A stretch of 64,000 nt of DNA from Phragmites australis (GCF_958298935.1 NC_084924.1:17023819-17087818), one strand, 5' to 3'. Counted from the first letter of the stretch, positions 23,888-35,480 are shown. The notes: a model not told the origin generated them from the sequence alone. Made by a program: numbers and translations.

Positions 23888-24340
23888 ATGAGTGAAAGAT
23901 TAATGACCCTAGCCTTGGCTCAATGTGATTATGGTGATTAATATCAACATAGTTAATAGGATTAATATGTTTTGCTAGTATGCAAGGTTTAGTCTCATGG
24001 ATACTATGTAATAAACTTGGGGTTCCAAACACATTAAAGGGATGAACATTGAGGTCAAACAAGAGCTTCATAAAGATATAAAGATATATTGTTTAGGTAG
24101 GTGATTATGGCGTTGAGAGCATAACTTGTGTAGATAGGTTTATTTTCTTTGGCCATACTATGTAGAGGGTTTGAGTTTAGTAGCTTGATCTAGTGTCTTT
24201 AGGTTAGTTACCTAATATGTGATGCACACTATGTATGGCTAAGTCTAATAGATCAGAATTAAGACACATCAAAGAAGAGAAGCCAAGAAGACCAGGATGT
24301 GAGAAAGTTTGAATAGGATAGGTCCCCTTGGAAACCTAGT

Positions 24341-24710
24341 CATTGCATGATGTGATCAGTTCACTGTATGATACGGTCATTATGGGCAGGAGTTGTAGAA
24401 TGTTTTCTAGGTTTCGGAAATGAAGTCATTGCATGATGTGGTGGCACTGTATGATATGGTGGCCCATGGGATGGTTCACCATATGTTTGTTGTAGAGATG
24501 TTGCAAGTCAAGGAGTGAGATCCAAGGTTAAGTCACTACATGATGTGGTGACCAGGTGCAGTGTACTTCATTTCCAAAAGATTTTGGGCTTTGGAAGAGA
24601 ATGCCATCGCATGATGAGGTGATGTTTCTAACAAGTTCCAATAGTCAAATTTTGGACCATTGATAAGGGGATCACTGCATGATGCGGTGAGATCACCGTA
24701 TGATACAGTG
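24341..24710. promoter_or_regulatory. array of eight 17-base near-palindromes upstream of the LTR TATA box
   Basis: Copies of CACYGYATGATRYGGTG (imperfect) start at about 24341, 24362, 24427, 24445, 24534, 24605, 24673 and 24694, alternating GCATGATGC and GTATGATAC cores. Each arm is complementary except at the centre. Two more survive in the 3' LTR at 27849 and 27916. Their position 50-420 bases before the TATA box suggests binding sites for a dimeric regulator; this is inference. Confidence 0.6.
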
Positions 24711-24760
24711 ACTAGTAATTCTGGACAGGTTCTCCCAATGGCTAGTTTCTAGGGTTGACT

Positions 24761-24769
24761 CTATAAATA
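24761..24769 (+). promoter_or_regulatory. TATA box of the copia 5' LTR
   Basis: CTATAAATA on the plus strand, followed by the probable R/U5 part of the LTR. The corresponding 3' LTR position is mutated (CTATGAAAA). Confidence 0.65.
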
Positions 24770-25529
24770 TCCTATCCACTGGCCATTTGAGGTTGCTCAC
24801 TCCCAGCACAAGGCATACACACATATTGGAGATGGTTTGGGTCGCCTTGGAGTTGAAGTTGAAGGTTAAGGCAATTAGTACAAGATTAAGTACTTGATTA
24901 ATACTAGTCTAAGCCTAGTGTGAATTTAGCTGGTGATTGGAGTAGAGTTGGATGAAGTGAGTGATCCACATTTGCTACTCTTGGTGTTTTGCCTACACCT
25001 AGACAGCTTGGCCCTGGTGAGCCTTGCGATACCCTATAACAGAGTTTATATAGCCGTTGCAAGCATTGTGAGCGGGAGGAGTGGCCCGTGCCGGAGTCAC
25101 TCAGCACTACAGTGGGCATCCAAGTATGCCTAGTAGGAGACTAATCAGTGCATGGGGAGCTCTAATGGCTAGAGCTGTAGAGTTATCCGATAGGGAAGCT
25201 TGGCCCTTGCGAAGGGCTTCAACATGGACTAGACGTGAGAGGCAAGTCACCAATACCAGAAGAAAAGGTTGTCGTGTTGAGTTTGTGCTCTCTATCTCAT
25301 TTACATTCCGCATTTACTTTTCTACATTTACCTTTCCTAGAATTGCATGTGTAGTTGTTAGGATTGGAACCTATGGTGTAAAAGTTTATAGAGATATAGT
25401 AGAAATACTTGATAAACCTAGAGAACAATTAGATAGAAATTGATTTTTGTTTATCTTGTAAAATTGAGCTGAATAGTTTTTAGAAGCCCTAATTCACCCC
25501 CTGTTAGGGCTTCACCGGTCCTTACAATT

Positions 25530-25542
25530 TGGTATCAGAGTC
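25530..25542 (+). other. primer-binding site for initiator tRNA-Met
   Basis: TGGTATCAGAGTC lies four bases after the 5' LTR. The first 11 bases match the usual copia primer site complementary to the 3' end of tRNA-iMet. Confidence 0.9.
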
Positions 25543-25629
25543 TATGGCTCACATTGGGACGTTTTAGACTTCACCACATAGTGAGAAAGTGATGTCCTGG
25601 GACATGATGGATATTGGTAGGCTCCTCAC

Positions 25630-27640
25630 TTTGATGGCACAAACTTCCCCATTACAAGATCCTCATGTCTTGTTATCTTGAGACAAAAGGTTTAAATGTT
25701 TGGAGGGTGGTAAATATCGGCATGAATACCTTGCGTAAGCCCAACAATCCTACAAAATCCGATAAAAAAGAGTTGCAATTTGATGCTATAGCTAGAAGCA
25801 TTTTATTCTCATCTCTTAGCATTAATGATTTTAATCGTGCTTATAGTCTCACCAAAGCTCATGATATTTGGATCATGCTCATCAAAATTCATGATGGTAC
25901 AAAAGATGTGCGTGAAGAAAAATATCATGTTTTCAAGTCTAAATTGAGTAATTTTGTCATGCTCCTTCTTGGAAATGCTAATGGCATGTACTCACGTTTA
26001 AATGTTATTGTCAATGAGCTCAATGGCGTAGGCTTGACATAAATGGAACATCAATTGTGGTAAGAAAGTTGCTTCAAGTTCTATTCCAGCTAAAATATAA
26101 GAAGATCATCACCATCTTTCACAACCGTGAAGATTTGAGCGAGATGACTACCACAAGAGTTCTTCGAAAGCTCATCGCACATGAGCTTTACATGAGTGAA
26201 GGACCTTCTTCATCAAGCAACAAGAGTCTTGCTCTTTCAAACAAGCAAGAAAAGATGAAGATGACAAAGAAGAAAGAAGAGCCAAGTTAATCTTCAAGTG
26301 AATAAGAAGATGATGATAATTCAAGTGAAGATGAACTTAATCTGGAAGTTATTGGGATCATCAAGAAATTGGACAAAAAATTGAAGAAGGTCAACTCCAA
26401 GGGCATCCCAATGACAATCAAAGATGTTTCCTTCACACACATGAGGAAAGAACATAAGAAGAAGAAGTGTCTTGGATGTAAAGAAAGTGGGCAATACATT
26501 GAGTTTTGCCTATATCTTGCAAACAAGAAGAAGGACAAGCTCAAGGAAGAAAAGGAAAAGAGTAGAAAAAGGAGAGAAGTAGGTCTTCTTTATTTTCTTT
26601 TTTTTTTGTCCACATTAATCCATTTTGTTGAGGATCTTGCACTTATTACTCATAAGCATTGGCAAGTGGGTGGATGTGGAGGATGATGAAGCTTTGAGCT
26701 CAAGCTCAAGCGATGATGAAGAAGCAATCTTTAGCAAGAGATTAGCCGCTCTCACTATCAAGGGATTAGTTCCTCCACCAACTTCACTATCATCATCATA
26801 CATGTGCCTCATGGCCAAAGGTAAAATTAAAAGCAATATATGTGATGATAACTCCAACTCCGAATCTCCTACTTATGATGAGGCTGTTAAAATAATTAAT
26901 GAGCAACATAAGGCTTTAGAAAAACTAACTAACAAGTTCAATATACTTAAAGATGCTCATGCTCCATTTGTTAGTAATTATGAAGAATTAGCTAGCAAAT
27001 GTGAATTTCTTAACACGGGGCATGAAGAGCTTAGTGCAAAAATTTAAGGTGCTTGAGAAACAAGATAAGGTCTCAAAGAAAACATTTGTCTTGCTTTTTC
27101 ATGTTGATTCTAAGATGGATGCATACTTTTTATGATGATTTAATTGATATATCCTGCTCATCTACTTGCAATGAAAATATTTATGTTGAGACTAACCATG
27201 CAAGTGAGAACAATGAGCTCAAGCAAGAGGTAGAAAAGCTCAAGAAGGATTTGTAAGAAATAAAACAATGTCAAATCTCCTCAAGATATTGATGGACATG
27301 AGTATGAGCTTGAGTCGGCAGTTCATGGGATTGACTCAAGGCATGGGAAAGGGTCCACTAAGAAGAAGCTAGCCGAGGGAGAAAATGTGATTTGCTATCT
27401 ATACCATAATGAAGGCCACAAGTCCTATCAATGCAAGAAACTGAAGAAGGAGGAAAAGATGAAGAATACTACCACCTCTAACACCTCCAACAAGTCCTAC
27501 AAGAAGAAGACCAAAGGCCCCACTATCTCCTCAACAAAAAGAAATATGGCAACGCAAGATATGGAGAGGAACCAAACTATTTGGGTGCCCAATGATTCTT
27601 TGAAAATATGAAGGGCTCCAAGAAGGTTTGGTTTTCTAAG
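25630..27640 (+). pseudogene. copia gag (UBN2-like) remnant with two damaged zinc knuckles
   Basis: The capsid part (25665-26042) has DFNRAYSLTKAHDIWIMLIK, IHDGTKDVREEKYHVFKSKL and MYSRLNVIVNELNGVGLT, followed in another frame by VVRKLLQVL...LSEMTTTRVLRKLIAHELYM (26057-26290). A first CCHC-like knuckle near 26470-26510 reads CLGCKESGQYIEFC, with Gln in place of the His. Coiled-coil-like sequence follows (26880-27040, 27180-27255). A second near 27390-27435 reads CYLYHNEGHKSYQC, with Tyr in place of the second Cys. The end (IWVPNDSLK, KGSKKVW) is the usual C-terminus of this family. Frameshifts and stops are present. Confidence 0.85.
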
Positions 27641-27837
27641 ATGACTTAGAGTCAAAGGGACTTAGGATAATTTGGAGACATGGCACAAATATGAAAGTTA
27701 AGTAGAGATTCAAGCAAAAAGAAGCCAAGTAAAAGAATAAAGTATATTGGTGGAATTCTTTATCATCATATTCCTAAATCCTCCATATGAACGTAAAATA
27801 GGGTAACTAGATTCAAATTCATTTGTATGTTTCATTG

Positions 27838-28770
27838 GAAGAGAAGGCCATCGCATGATGTGGTGGGGTTCTGTGAAGTTCCAATGGTCAAATTTTGGTC
27901 CATTGGAAAGGAGGCCACCGTATGATACATGACTAGGAATTCTAAACAGATTCTCCAATGGTTAGTTTTTGGGATTGGCTCTATGAAAACCCGATCCACC
28001 GGCCACTTGAGGTTGATCACTCCCACCACAAGGCATACACACATATTGGAGAGGGCTCGAGTCATATTGGAGTTGAAGTTGAAGATTAATGCAATTGGCA
28101 CATGATTAAGGAATTGGTTAGTTCTAGTTTAGGACTAGTGTGCACCTAGCTAAGTGATTAGTCTAGAGTTGGATCAATTGAGTGATCCACACTTGTTACT
28201 TATGGTGTTTGCTTACACCTAGATAGTTTGGCGGCGATGAATCTTGTGAGAGCCTACAACCAAGTTTGTGGAGCGGCCGCAAGTGTTGTGAGCAGAAGGA
28301 GTGGCATGTGCCAGAGTGCCGAAGAACTACCTTAGTGAAGACAACAGTGAGCATCCAGGTGCACCTAGTAGGAGATCCACTGGTGTGTTTGGAGCTCTAA
28401 CAGCTAGAGCCGTGGAGTTATCCGACCGGGGAGCTTGGCCCTTGCGAGGCTCCAACACAGATTAATGGTTAGAGGCAACTCATCGATACCATAGGAAAAA
28501 GTTGTCGTGTCCAGTTTGCGTTCTCTATCTCATTTACATTCTGCACTTATTTATTGCATCGTTTTATCTTCAGCTTTTACCTTTCCTAGAATTGCATGTG
28601 TATTTGTTAAGATTGGAACCTAGGATGCAAGATTTTGTAGTGATAGAATAGCCACACTAGATAACCTAAAGCATATTTAGAAATTAATTTAGATTTATCC
28701 TATTAAATTGAGCTGAATTGTTTTTGAAGCCCTAATTCACTGCTCTCTTATGGTGTCACCGGTCCTTATA
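27838..28770 (+). repeat. 3' LTR, truncated at its start
   Basis: Aligns with 24590-25526 of the 5' LTR at roughly 87% by eye over a sampled 100 bases (TTGAGGTTGATCACTCCC and onward). It ends CGGTCCTTATA, one base different from the left copy. Confidence 0.85.
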
Positions 28771-28775
28771 ACGAG

Positions 28776-28928
28776 GCAACATGGACCATTTTAAGTACCC
28801 TTATTTGATAATTTAAAGAAAATGAAGATTTATGATAAATTACTTGAGATTCCCGTTTTTTAATTTAAACAAGTATACGTGTCGACACTGTGCGCACTAA
28901 ATATGCACGACAAAAGGAAAAAAAAACA
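28776..28928. other. unassigned AT-rich spacer
   Basis: Nothing recognisable; contains the short A-run 28917-28926. Confidence 0.4.
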
Positions 28929-29640
28929 CGTCAAACAAAGTTGAGGTGCCAGAGTTGATTGAATACCTCGCGCTCTAGTAAAACTAATCTATTATGAAAT
29001 GGGAATAAGATCGAAGTTGAACGCGCGTGAAGCAAATTTGCATTTTATTTTTTCCAAACTAAGGTACCGGAGGCAGCAGTAGGAAATTTTCCGTAATGAG
29101 CGGAAAAGGTGTCCTTTCTCGGAGAATAGATCCCAAGCTAGCAACCTCTGCTCCACGGTCGGTACCACAACAATGACACAATGCCTTGAGTAATCGACAC
29201 GTGGCTGGTACACTAGGCTGATCCATACTTTACTTTGGATCCGATTCCTAGAACATCTTCAGCCTCATCAGGTAATTAATCATCGCACGACAACATATTA
29301 AATTGCTAGAGATATGATCGAAAGATCTTGGGGGCCACTTGTTATTTGGTTAATTAGTTAATTAGTCTCCGTTCACATATCTCACTATGTATGCCCGTAT
29401 ATCGCATGACATGTACACAGATCTAGCTAGTTAATTAGGATTTGGGAGTAGCTTCTGCAACGTGGATTGCTAATTAGCATTTGTCAATTAACGGGAGACA
29501 AGAGCACGATTGAATTGGTATATATATCAATTAAACGCAATTGAATTGAGATTGGTTGACGTCGTTTGACTTGAATCAATCTTAGTTTAATTTTGCACAC
29601 AATTCGTGTTGTTTGTTAGGAGGAGCAGCAGCTGTAAAGC
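28929..29640. repeat. unknown dispersed repeat, copy A
   Basis: 712 bp from CGTCAAACAAAGTTGAGGT to GCAGCTGTAAAGC. It is homologous along its length to 54111-54711 in the same orientation. The best conserved part is at 29455-29640 (GCAACGTGGATTGCTAAT, CGTCGTTTGACTTGAATC, GCACACAATTCGTGT). Homology stops sharply at both ends. I see no ORF, terminal repeats or target duplication, so the class is not known. Confidence 0.75.
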
Positions 29641-29875
29641 ATGAGACGAGTTCTGGTAGCAAGTAGTCCTGCCACCCTGTGGGATGGCACAGTAGCGAAT
29701 TAAAGATAAAGCGGTAATTAAAAATTGATTACAGATAAGATAGGACTAAGAAAATTTAGGTCACATGACCCGTACGTGGTGTTTAACTACTACCAATTTA
29801 TTTTGAGTGCATGTCATTGTCCACAAATGTGGCGGCTTATAGAGAAAGGAGAAGACGCACTTTTGTCGCTAAACT
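29641..29875. other. unassigned spacer
   Basis: No gene or repeat recognised between the unknown repeat and the LINE tail. Confidence 0.4.
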
Positions 29876-30126
29876 TTTTTTTTGGGCAGATCTTAGGAGC
29901 TTAATTTATTCATGTAAGTTAGGATTACAATCACGAATTGCCACGTCTCCCTTAGCTAGCTGGGATGGAATTGTTACAAGTGCACACTAGTTATTATTGG
30001 AAGACATTCTCGCACTACGGAGTTTGCCTCTTTTTACAATTAAAATAGTAAAACTAGTAAACATCCTACCTAGCTCCTTATCTCATGCCATAAACCTACA
30101 ATAGTTGACCTTCCACCTGAGTTCGC

Positions 30127-30582
30127 TCAAAGAAGATTGGCCAAGTGAAGCCAATCGGTTTCCAAGACAATATCACCATAGCCAAGTGCCACTGCGACCA
30201 GTAAACCGTCTCTTGCCGCCAATGGCTTAGCCATTAATGCATCTGGGAGGTCACTGTATCGTCGGGCTTCTGTTGCTAAAACATTACCATCGTGATCCCT
30301 CAAGACAACACCACTAGTCCCAAAATAATCTCTTGGATTGAAAGCACCATCCGAGTTCACTTTAATGACACCATAAGCAGGTGGACTCCATGATTCACAT
30401 GAGCTCGGATTCGGTGTCGACTCTTTCATCTCCATACATAGGACTTCCTCCACCAGATCAGCAATGTACCTTGCCACCATAGATGGGTTCCGGCTTTCAC
30501 GGCCATGCCTCCTTCCATTCCTTCCGGACCAAAGCGACCAAGCACCACAGACAAACAACGAAACATCAGCAAGTGACCACAA
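30127..30582 (-). pseudogene. LINE RNase H-like domain
   Basis: An open frame of 151 codons. CGAWSLWSGRNGRRHG precedes it, then VIKVNSDGAFNPRDYFGTSG (first catalytic Asp), VVLRDHDGNVLATEA and AARDGLLVAVALGYGDIVLETD (Glu and Asp region). This is the plant RVT_3/RNase H fold found at the C-terminus of many plant LINE proteins. It would remove RNA from the RNA:DNA hybrid. Confidence 0.85.
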
Positions 30583-30615
30583 CTTCCCGGTAATCAGATC
30601 ATGTGTCCATGTTAA

Positions 30616-31668
30616 CTAATGCAAAGTTGGTAACATTTTACCTGTGATATTTTGCACTGACTGCCAGAAGCGCCTTGCAAAGGAGCACTGCACCATTATA
30701 TGATATAAGTCCTCGGATGGGTCCCAACAGGCCTCACAATGACTTTTAGGTACAATATGCCTTCGTTTGAGCTTAGCTTTGGATGGGAGAAAATTTTTAA
30801 TAGCCATCCACCAAAAAATTCTAACTTTAGGTGGTATTTTCATTTTCTAGAGAAACTTCCACTAATATCCGTGCTTAGATGAGCTAGCTATATCTCCTGT
30901 CATGTCTAACCTCCTCGACTGCATTTCTTTAAGGAGCCTATACACTGATCGAACAGAGTAAATACCACTTCGTTCAAACGGCCAAGCCAGTACATCCTCC
31001 TCCATTGTATTTCCTCCCTTAATTTTCATAATCTCATCAGCATCCATCTGGATGAAAGAATCCTGAATAAGACATTCGTTCCATTTTCTACTTCCTGATA
31101 ATAACAGCTCATTCACAAGGTTCACATTGGCCTCCTGTAACCTTACTCTTGGTTTTAGTGAAAGATTTCCAGGAATCTAATTATCTGCCTAGATATTAAT
31201 CGAGTTTCCTAGCCCAACTTGTTTAATTACACCAAGCTTAAGGACATCATGTCCATGTAGCATTGCTTTCCATGTCTTGGAGCTTCTCTTCTTTTTGGTA
31301 GCCGAAAGAAAATCAACATTTGGGTAGTACTTTCCCTTAATCACTCTTGTACATAAAGCATCTGGCTTGGTCAAAAGTCTCCATCCCTACATCCCCAACA
31401 TTGCCTGATTGAAGAAAGATAGTTCCCGGAAACCCATCCCTCCATCACCTTTCGATCTTATCAACCTCGACCATTTCTGCCAATGAATTTTATGACTATC
31501 AATGGTACTCCCCCACCAAAAGTTTGAGATGTAAGATGTCATCTTCTTGCAGACATTGGCAGGTAATTTAATGCAGCTTATTGGATAAATAGAGACTGCC
31601 TGAGCAACAGACTTTAGGACGATCTCTCTACTAGCACAACTCAAAGAGCTTTCTCCCCATCCACACAC
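30616..31668 (-). pseudogene. LINE zinc-finger (zf-RVT) and connection region
   Basis: Frames in order: LSCASREIVLKSVAQAVSIY and SNFWWGS...WQKWSRLIRSKGDGGMGFREL (31387-31668), then ALCTRVIKGKYYPNVDFL (31189-31374), then a linker with VLAWPFERSGIYSVRSVYRLL (30862-31125), then PPKVRIFWWMAIKNFLPSKAKLKRR...CEAC (30616-30843). These are the post-RT segment and the zf-RVT domain of plant LINEs. Frame breaks lie between each part. Confidence 0.85.
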
Positions 31669-31794
31669 AAAATTTCAGACCCTGTCACCCACATATTTGA
31701 AGGCACCATCAGCCACCTTCCCAATTGTTGTCGGTAGGCCAAGATATTTTTCACCAAGTGCTTCAGTTGATATTTTCATACTCTCATGAACCAT

Positions 31795-32839
31795 CTATTT
31801 AGCCTCCTCATCACAATTATAACTAAAGAAAATGGCCAATTTTTGTTTGTTGACCATTTGTCCCGACACTAGAATATACATCTCTAAAATAGACACAATC
31901 CTATCTGCACTCCTTTTGGATGCTTGAGTAAAAATGAGATAGTTGTCCGCAAATAAAAGATGAGAGATCCGAGGTGCATGTCGGCTCACCCTGATGCCTT
32001 TAGAAATATATTGTAGGCCACTGTTGTATAACATGCAAGACAGACCTTCCGAGCATAAAAGGAACAAGTAAGGAGAAATTGGATCACCTTGTCTAATACC
32101 TCGAGAGGGTTTGAATGCTGGAGAAAACATCCCGTTAACTTGGACAGAGAAGGTCACTGATGTAACACACTTCATACCAAACTCCACCCATCTATGAGAG
32201 AAGCCCAAAGCCTCCATGATACTCCATAAATAGTTCTATTTCACTCGGTCATACGCCTTAGCCATGTCAAGTTTAATAGCACAAGCTCCTAATTTTCCCT
32301 TCTTCTTTCTGAGATAGTGGATCCATTCATATGCAATAACCACACTGTCCATAATCAAACGACAAAAGCACTCTGTTCTTCCACAATGATTTCACCAAGA
32401 ATTCCCCATAGTCTGATTGCAATCGCCTTCGAGCATACCTTGTAAAGGACATTACAATGAGAGATAGGCCTATACTGAGACATTTCTTGAGGGTGCTGGA
32501 CTTTTGGTATTAATACCAACAAGGTTTTGTTTACCTCTTTTTGGCATCTCACCTCCATTAAAAAAAACCAAGAACTGCACCAGTCACACTGTCCTTCACC
32601 AAATCCCAATGTTTCTGGAAAAACTTGGCATTGAATCCATCCACGCCTGGTGCTTTACTAGGGCCCATCATGAAGAAGGCTGTCTCGACCTCCTGTGGAG
32701 TAAAAGGTTTATACAACGACTCATTCATTTGGGTTGTGATCTTGCTCGGAACATGCTGGCAAACTAGTTCCAGATGGAGGTTCTCCTTGGCGGTAAAAGT
32801 TACTGATAAAAGGTGGATGTCATTTGTTCTTTCTCCCAT
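31795..32839 (-). pseudogene. LINE reverse transcriptase with mutated catalytic box
   Basis: GPSKAPGVDGFNAKFFQKHW (32558-32839) is the RT entry motif, NKTLLVLIPKVQHPQEMSQY and RPIS.CNVLYKVCSKAIA follow (32355-32609), then PSRGIRQGDPISPYLFLLCSEGLS and HLLFADNYLIFTQAS (31795-32217). The family's FADD is FADN here, so one catalytic Asp is lost. Two frame changes and a stop separate the parts. Confidence 0.9.
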
Positions 32840-33440
32840 TGAATAGTCACCACTGATCCATTATATCGCTTCAAGGCCCGTATGTGGTTTGCATGTGCCC
32901 AAGCGCGCGCTTTGGCTTGAAAAAATCCGGTATTACGATCACCTTATTTTAGCTAGAGAATACGCGATCTTTGTTTTTCCATGGCTTCTTCCCACGCCAG
33001 CATTTTAGCAAGTTGTTTCACAACATGTTTCTCTCTGCTTGTTGGCCCACGATACAAAGAGTTAATGTGTTCACTCTCCAACTCACTCCGGAGCTATTTG
33101 ATCTTTACTTCATGGAGCCAAAAACATCCCTATCCCAAGCCTTTAATGAACTTTGCAGCTTAGTTAGCATAGAGTAAATATTCTGTAAAGAATTGCTGCC
33201 AATACATGTGTCCTATATTTGGTTCACAAAGGCCTCGCATCCCTCGTGATGTTGCCACATATCCTCATATCTGAATGGCCTTGGTGGTCGCTGTCCATCT
33301 ACCTGACTTCTGCCATGAGGATTTCTTGCATGCACCTCAATAAGAAGCACACAATGATCAGATTTTGCCAATTGAACGTGTTAAACTGATGTATCATCCA
33401 ACATTTCCATAAACTTTCCATCGTCTAGAGTTCGGTCCAG

Positions 33441-34325
33441 TCATACTTTAACATTTCGATCACCATCTTGCTTATTATCCCAAGTGTACGGAAGCACCCT
33501 GTACCCGAGGTCAACAAATCCATAGTCTGCTACCACATCCTGGAACCCAGCCATTTGCCAAAGTTCCCTATCATTGCCTCCAAATTGCTCCTCCGCACAC
33601 AACCAAGGGAAATAAAGTCGTGCATGCAAGAACCGTAACAAATACCAGATGTCCTTCTTGAACTCCCGATGGGGTTCACCATAGAACCCAGTAAATGTCA
33701 TTGTTTGTTATCCAACTAATCACATGAGATTAGAACATTAATATGAGATTTCAATAAATTTTGCACTTCCACCATAACTTCTCTACTTCAGAAGAGTGCG
33801 AGTCCACCACTTTGCCCCACAGCCCCACCACAACGCCATTTGGGAACCCCAAAGCGGTGATTTAGGCCAAGAGTACAATTCTTCTCCATTTTTGTCTCCA
33901 TTAAGAAGACTACCATAGGATTGTACAACTCCATCAAATGGCGAAGCTCCTAAACTGCCTCGGACTACCCGCAGCCCTGGTAGTTCATGCTTAAGAGATT
34001 CATGGTGCCCGATGAGACTACATTGCAGCCCCAGCCGATTTTGCATCTTGTGTGTTGCGAGCCACCTTCTTCTTCTTAGGTTTCTCATTTTTACCACTCT
34101 CTTGACCATCTTGCACCTCGTACAAATAATTGAGCCGTGACTGCACCATACCACTAGGAACAATCACATTCAACTCATGAGGTGGCAAGTTATGGTTTAG
34201 AACACGGACCAACAAGGGCGATGAGGATGAGCCACTCCGCCCAATTCACAGTGGTTTCCTCTTGCGGTGGACAATGGGTCTCTTGGTTGCTACATTGAAA
34301 ACTTGCTTTGGCGATAAACTACCTT
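33441..34325 (-). pseudogene. LINE apurinic-type endonuclease and upstream linker
   Basis: The linker ends with Lys-rich sequence (GKNEKPKKKKVARN, 34018-34215). The endonuclease starts MNLLSMNYQGCG at 34003 (consensus MN..SWNCQG.G), with VFLMETK near 33900 carrying the metal-binding Glu. GFYGEPHREFKKDIWYLLRFL and WDNKQDGDRNVKV follow (33441-33701). Between WLCA and EEQFGGND the usual GDFNE motif is absent: an in-frame loss of about 7-9 residues that removes catalytic Asp and Asn. Confidence 0.85.
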
Positions 34326-34540
34326 CGCTACTACAGAACCCCTATCACTGCTGGCTCCAAAACCCCCCTTCACTACCAGTTTTGGAGCCAGCAATGGGTA
34401 ATGGGTAGTGATAGTTGGGGACTATCACTGCCGGCGTAGAGGGCCGGCAGTGAAAGATGTTTTCACTACCGACTGGTGGTTTCAGCCGGCAGTGATTCCT
34501 AAGGTATCACTGCCAGCTGGAGCCTTCAGCCAGCATTGTT
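34326..34540. repeat. CACTA left terminal region with motif array
   Basis: Alternating ATCACTGC(C/T)GGC and GCCGGCAGTGA motifs, about eight in 200 bases. The first terminal dinucleotide is mutated (CGCTA instead of CACTA). Confidence 0.8.
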
Positions 34541-35480
34541 TTGCCTCTCTAACATCCCTCCCCTCTCCTCCCTGTCCTACCTCTCTCTCTTCTCTCTGTG
34601 TTTCCTCTCTCTCCTTGATCTCTTCATCTCTCTCGCTCTCAATACATGCATACAATGAGACATATATTTAATGTGAATCAATAATAAAGACACATTCATT
34701 AATACATAGTACTTCATGTCATACAATGAAGATGCTGGGTATCGACAAAAACACATATATACATAATAGTTCTCACAGGTCACCCCTAAAAAGTTGGTCA
34801 AGTTGAGCTAGTCTAGTATCCATATACCTCTCCTCTGACGAGGACCGCATCTCCGCATGGACGGCTGATGGCGTGTGTACATCCGGGGACGTCGGGGGGT
34901 CAATGGTGGTGGAGCAGAGGACCCAGCCACGCTTGATCGATCGCAGCATCGCCTATGCTCCAGGTTCGTCGATGTGTCAAAGACGTCGAAGTTGGACACC
35001 TGAATGCCACTATGGTTTTAGCCTTTTGCCTCCTCTGTAGCGCACTAACATGCCACCCTCTCATGCTTATCCACAACACATTGACGAGCCAGCTTCTTGT
35101 CCTCCTTCTAGGCATGCTTACGGGACACTGCTTCTTGCTCCTCCGTAGCGCACAGGTGATAGGCTAGCCTCTCATCCACCTCCTCTTAGGCATGCTTACA
35201 GGCAGCTGCTTCTTGCTCCTCCTTCGCATGATCTTTGGAAGGCCATTCTGTCAAAGAGTCATCCCCGGTACCAACTCCGAAAGCTGGTTGAAGGCCACAA
35301 CAGGATCCTCTGGACAAGGTGCATTGACAGCAGGTTTACTTCTACCACGGCTTCTTCGAGGCGATGGTTGGGGAGGTGGACTTCTTCTAGGAGATGGCTA
35401 GGGAGAGGGAGATCTTCTAGGCGACTGCAGTCCAGGGTATTGTGGAGAGTAAATGTTCTCGGTATATATCCCTGGTGCAA
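34541..35480. other. CACTA interior, possible 3' part of the second protein
   Basis: Minus-strand sequence around 34950-35140 is charged (EEDKKLARQ-type residues) and could be the coiled tail of the protein encoded upstream, but the frames are broken. A CT-rich stretch lies at 34555-34640. Confidence 0.35.

Larger units (their letters stand above)
23893..25526 (+). repeat. 5' LTR with palindromic motif array
   Basis: Runs from TGAAAGATTAATG to CGGTCCTTACA. U3 contains eight 17-base near-palindromes between 24341 and 24710 (see separate entry). TATA box CTATAAATA lies at 24761-24769. The part from about 24591 onward is repeated in the 3' LTR. Confidence 0.85.
23893..28770 (+). mobile_element. 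copia-type (SIRE/Maximus-like) retrotransposon, gag only
   Basis: The 4878-bp element is flanked by ATGAG (23888-23892) and ACGAG (28771-28775), matching 4 of 5 with a C/T change. It has a 1634-bp 5' LTR, a TGGTATCAGAG primer site complementary to initiator tRNA-Met, a broken gag, and a shortened 3' LTR. There is no protease, integrase or RT: pol, the polypurine tract and the first ~700 bp of the 3' LTR are missing as one block. It is either a deletion derivative or a TR-GAG-like non-autonomous element. LTR ends TGAAAG...TTACA (left) and ...TTATA (right) agree. Confidence 0.85.

Noticed and set aside
30127..30582. Host RNase H-like gene
   Set aside because: It is collinear with LINE zinc-finger and RT segments on the same strand, so it is the LINE C-terminus.
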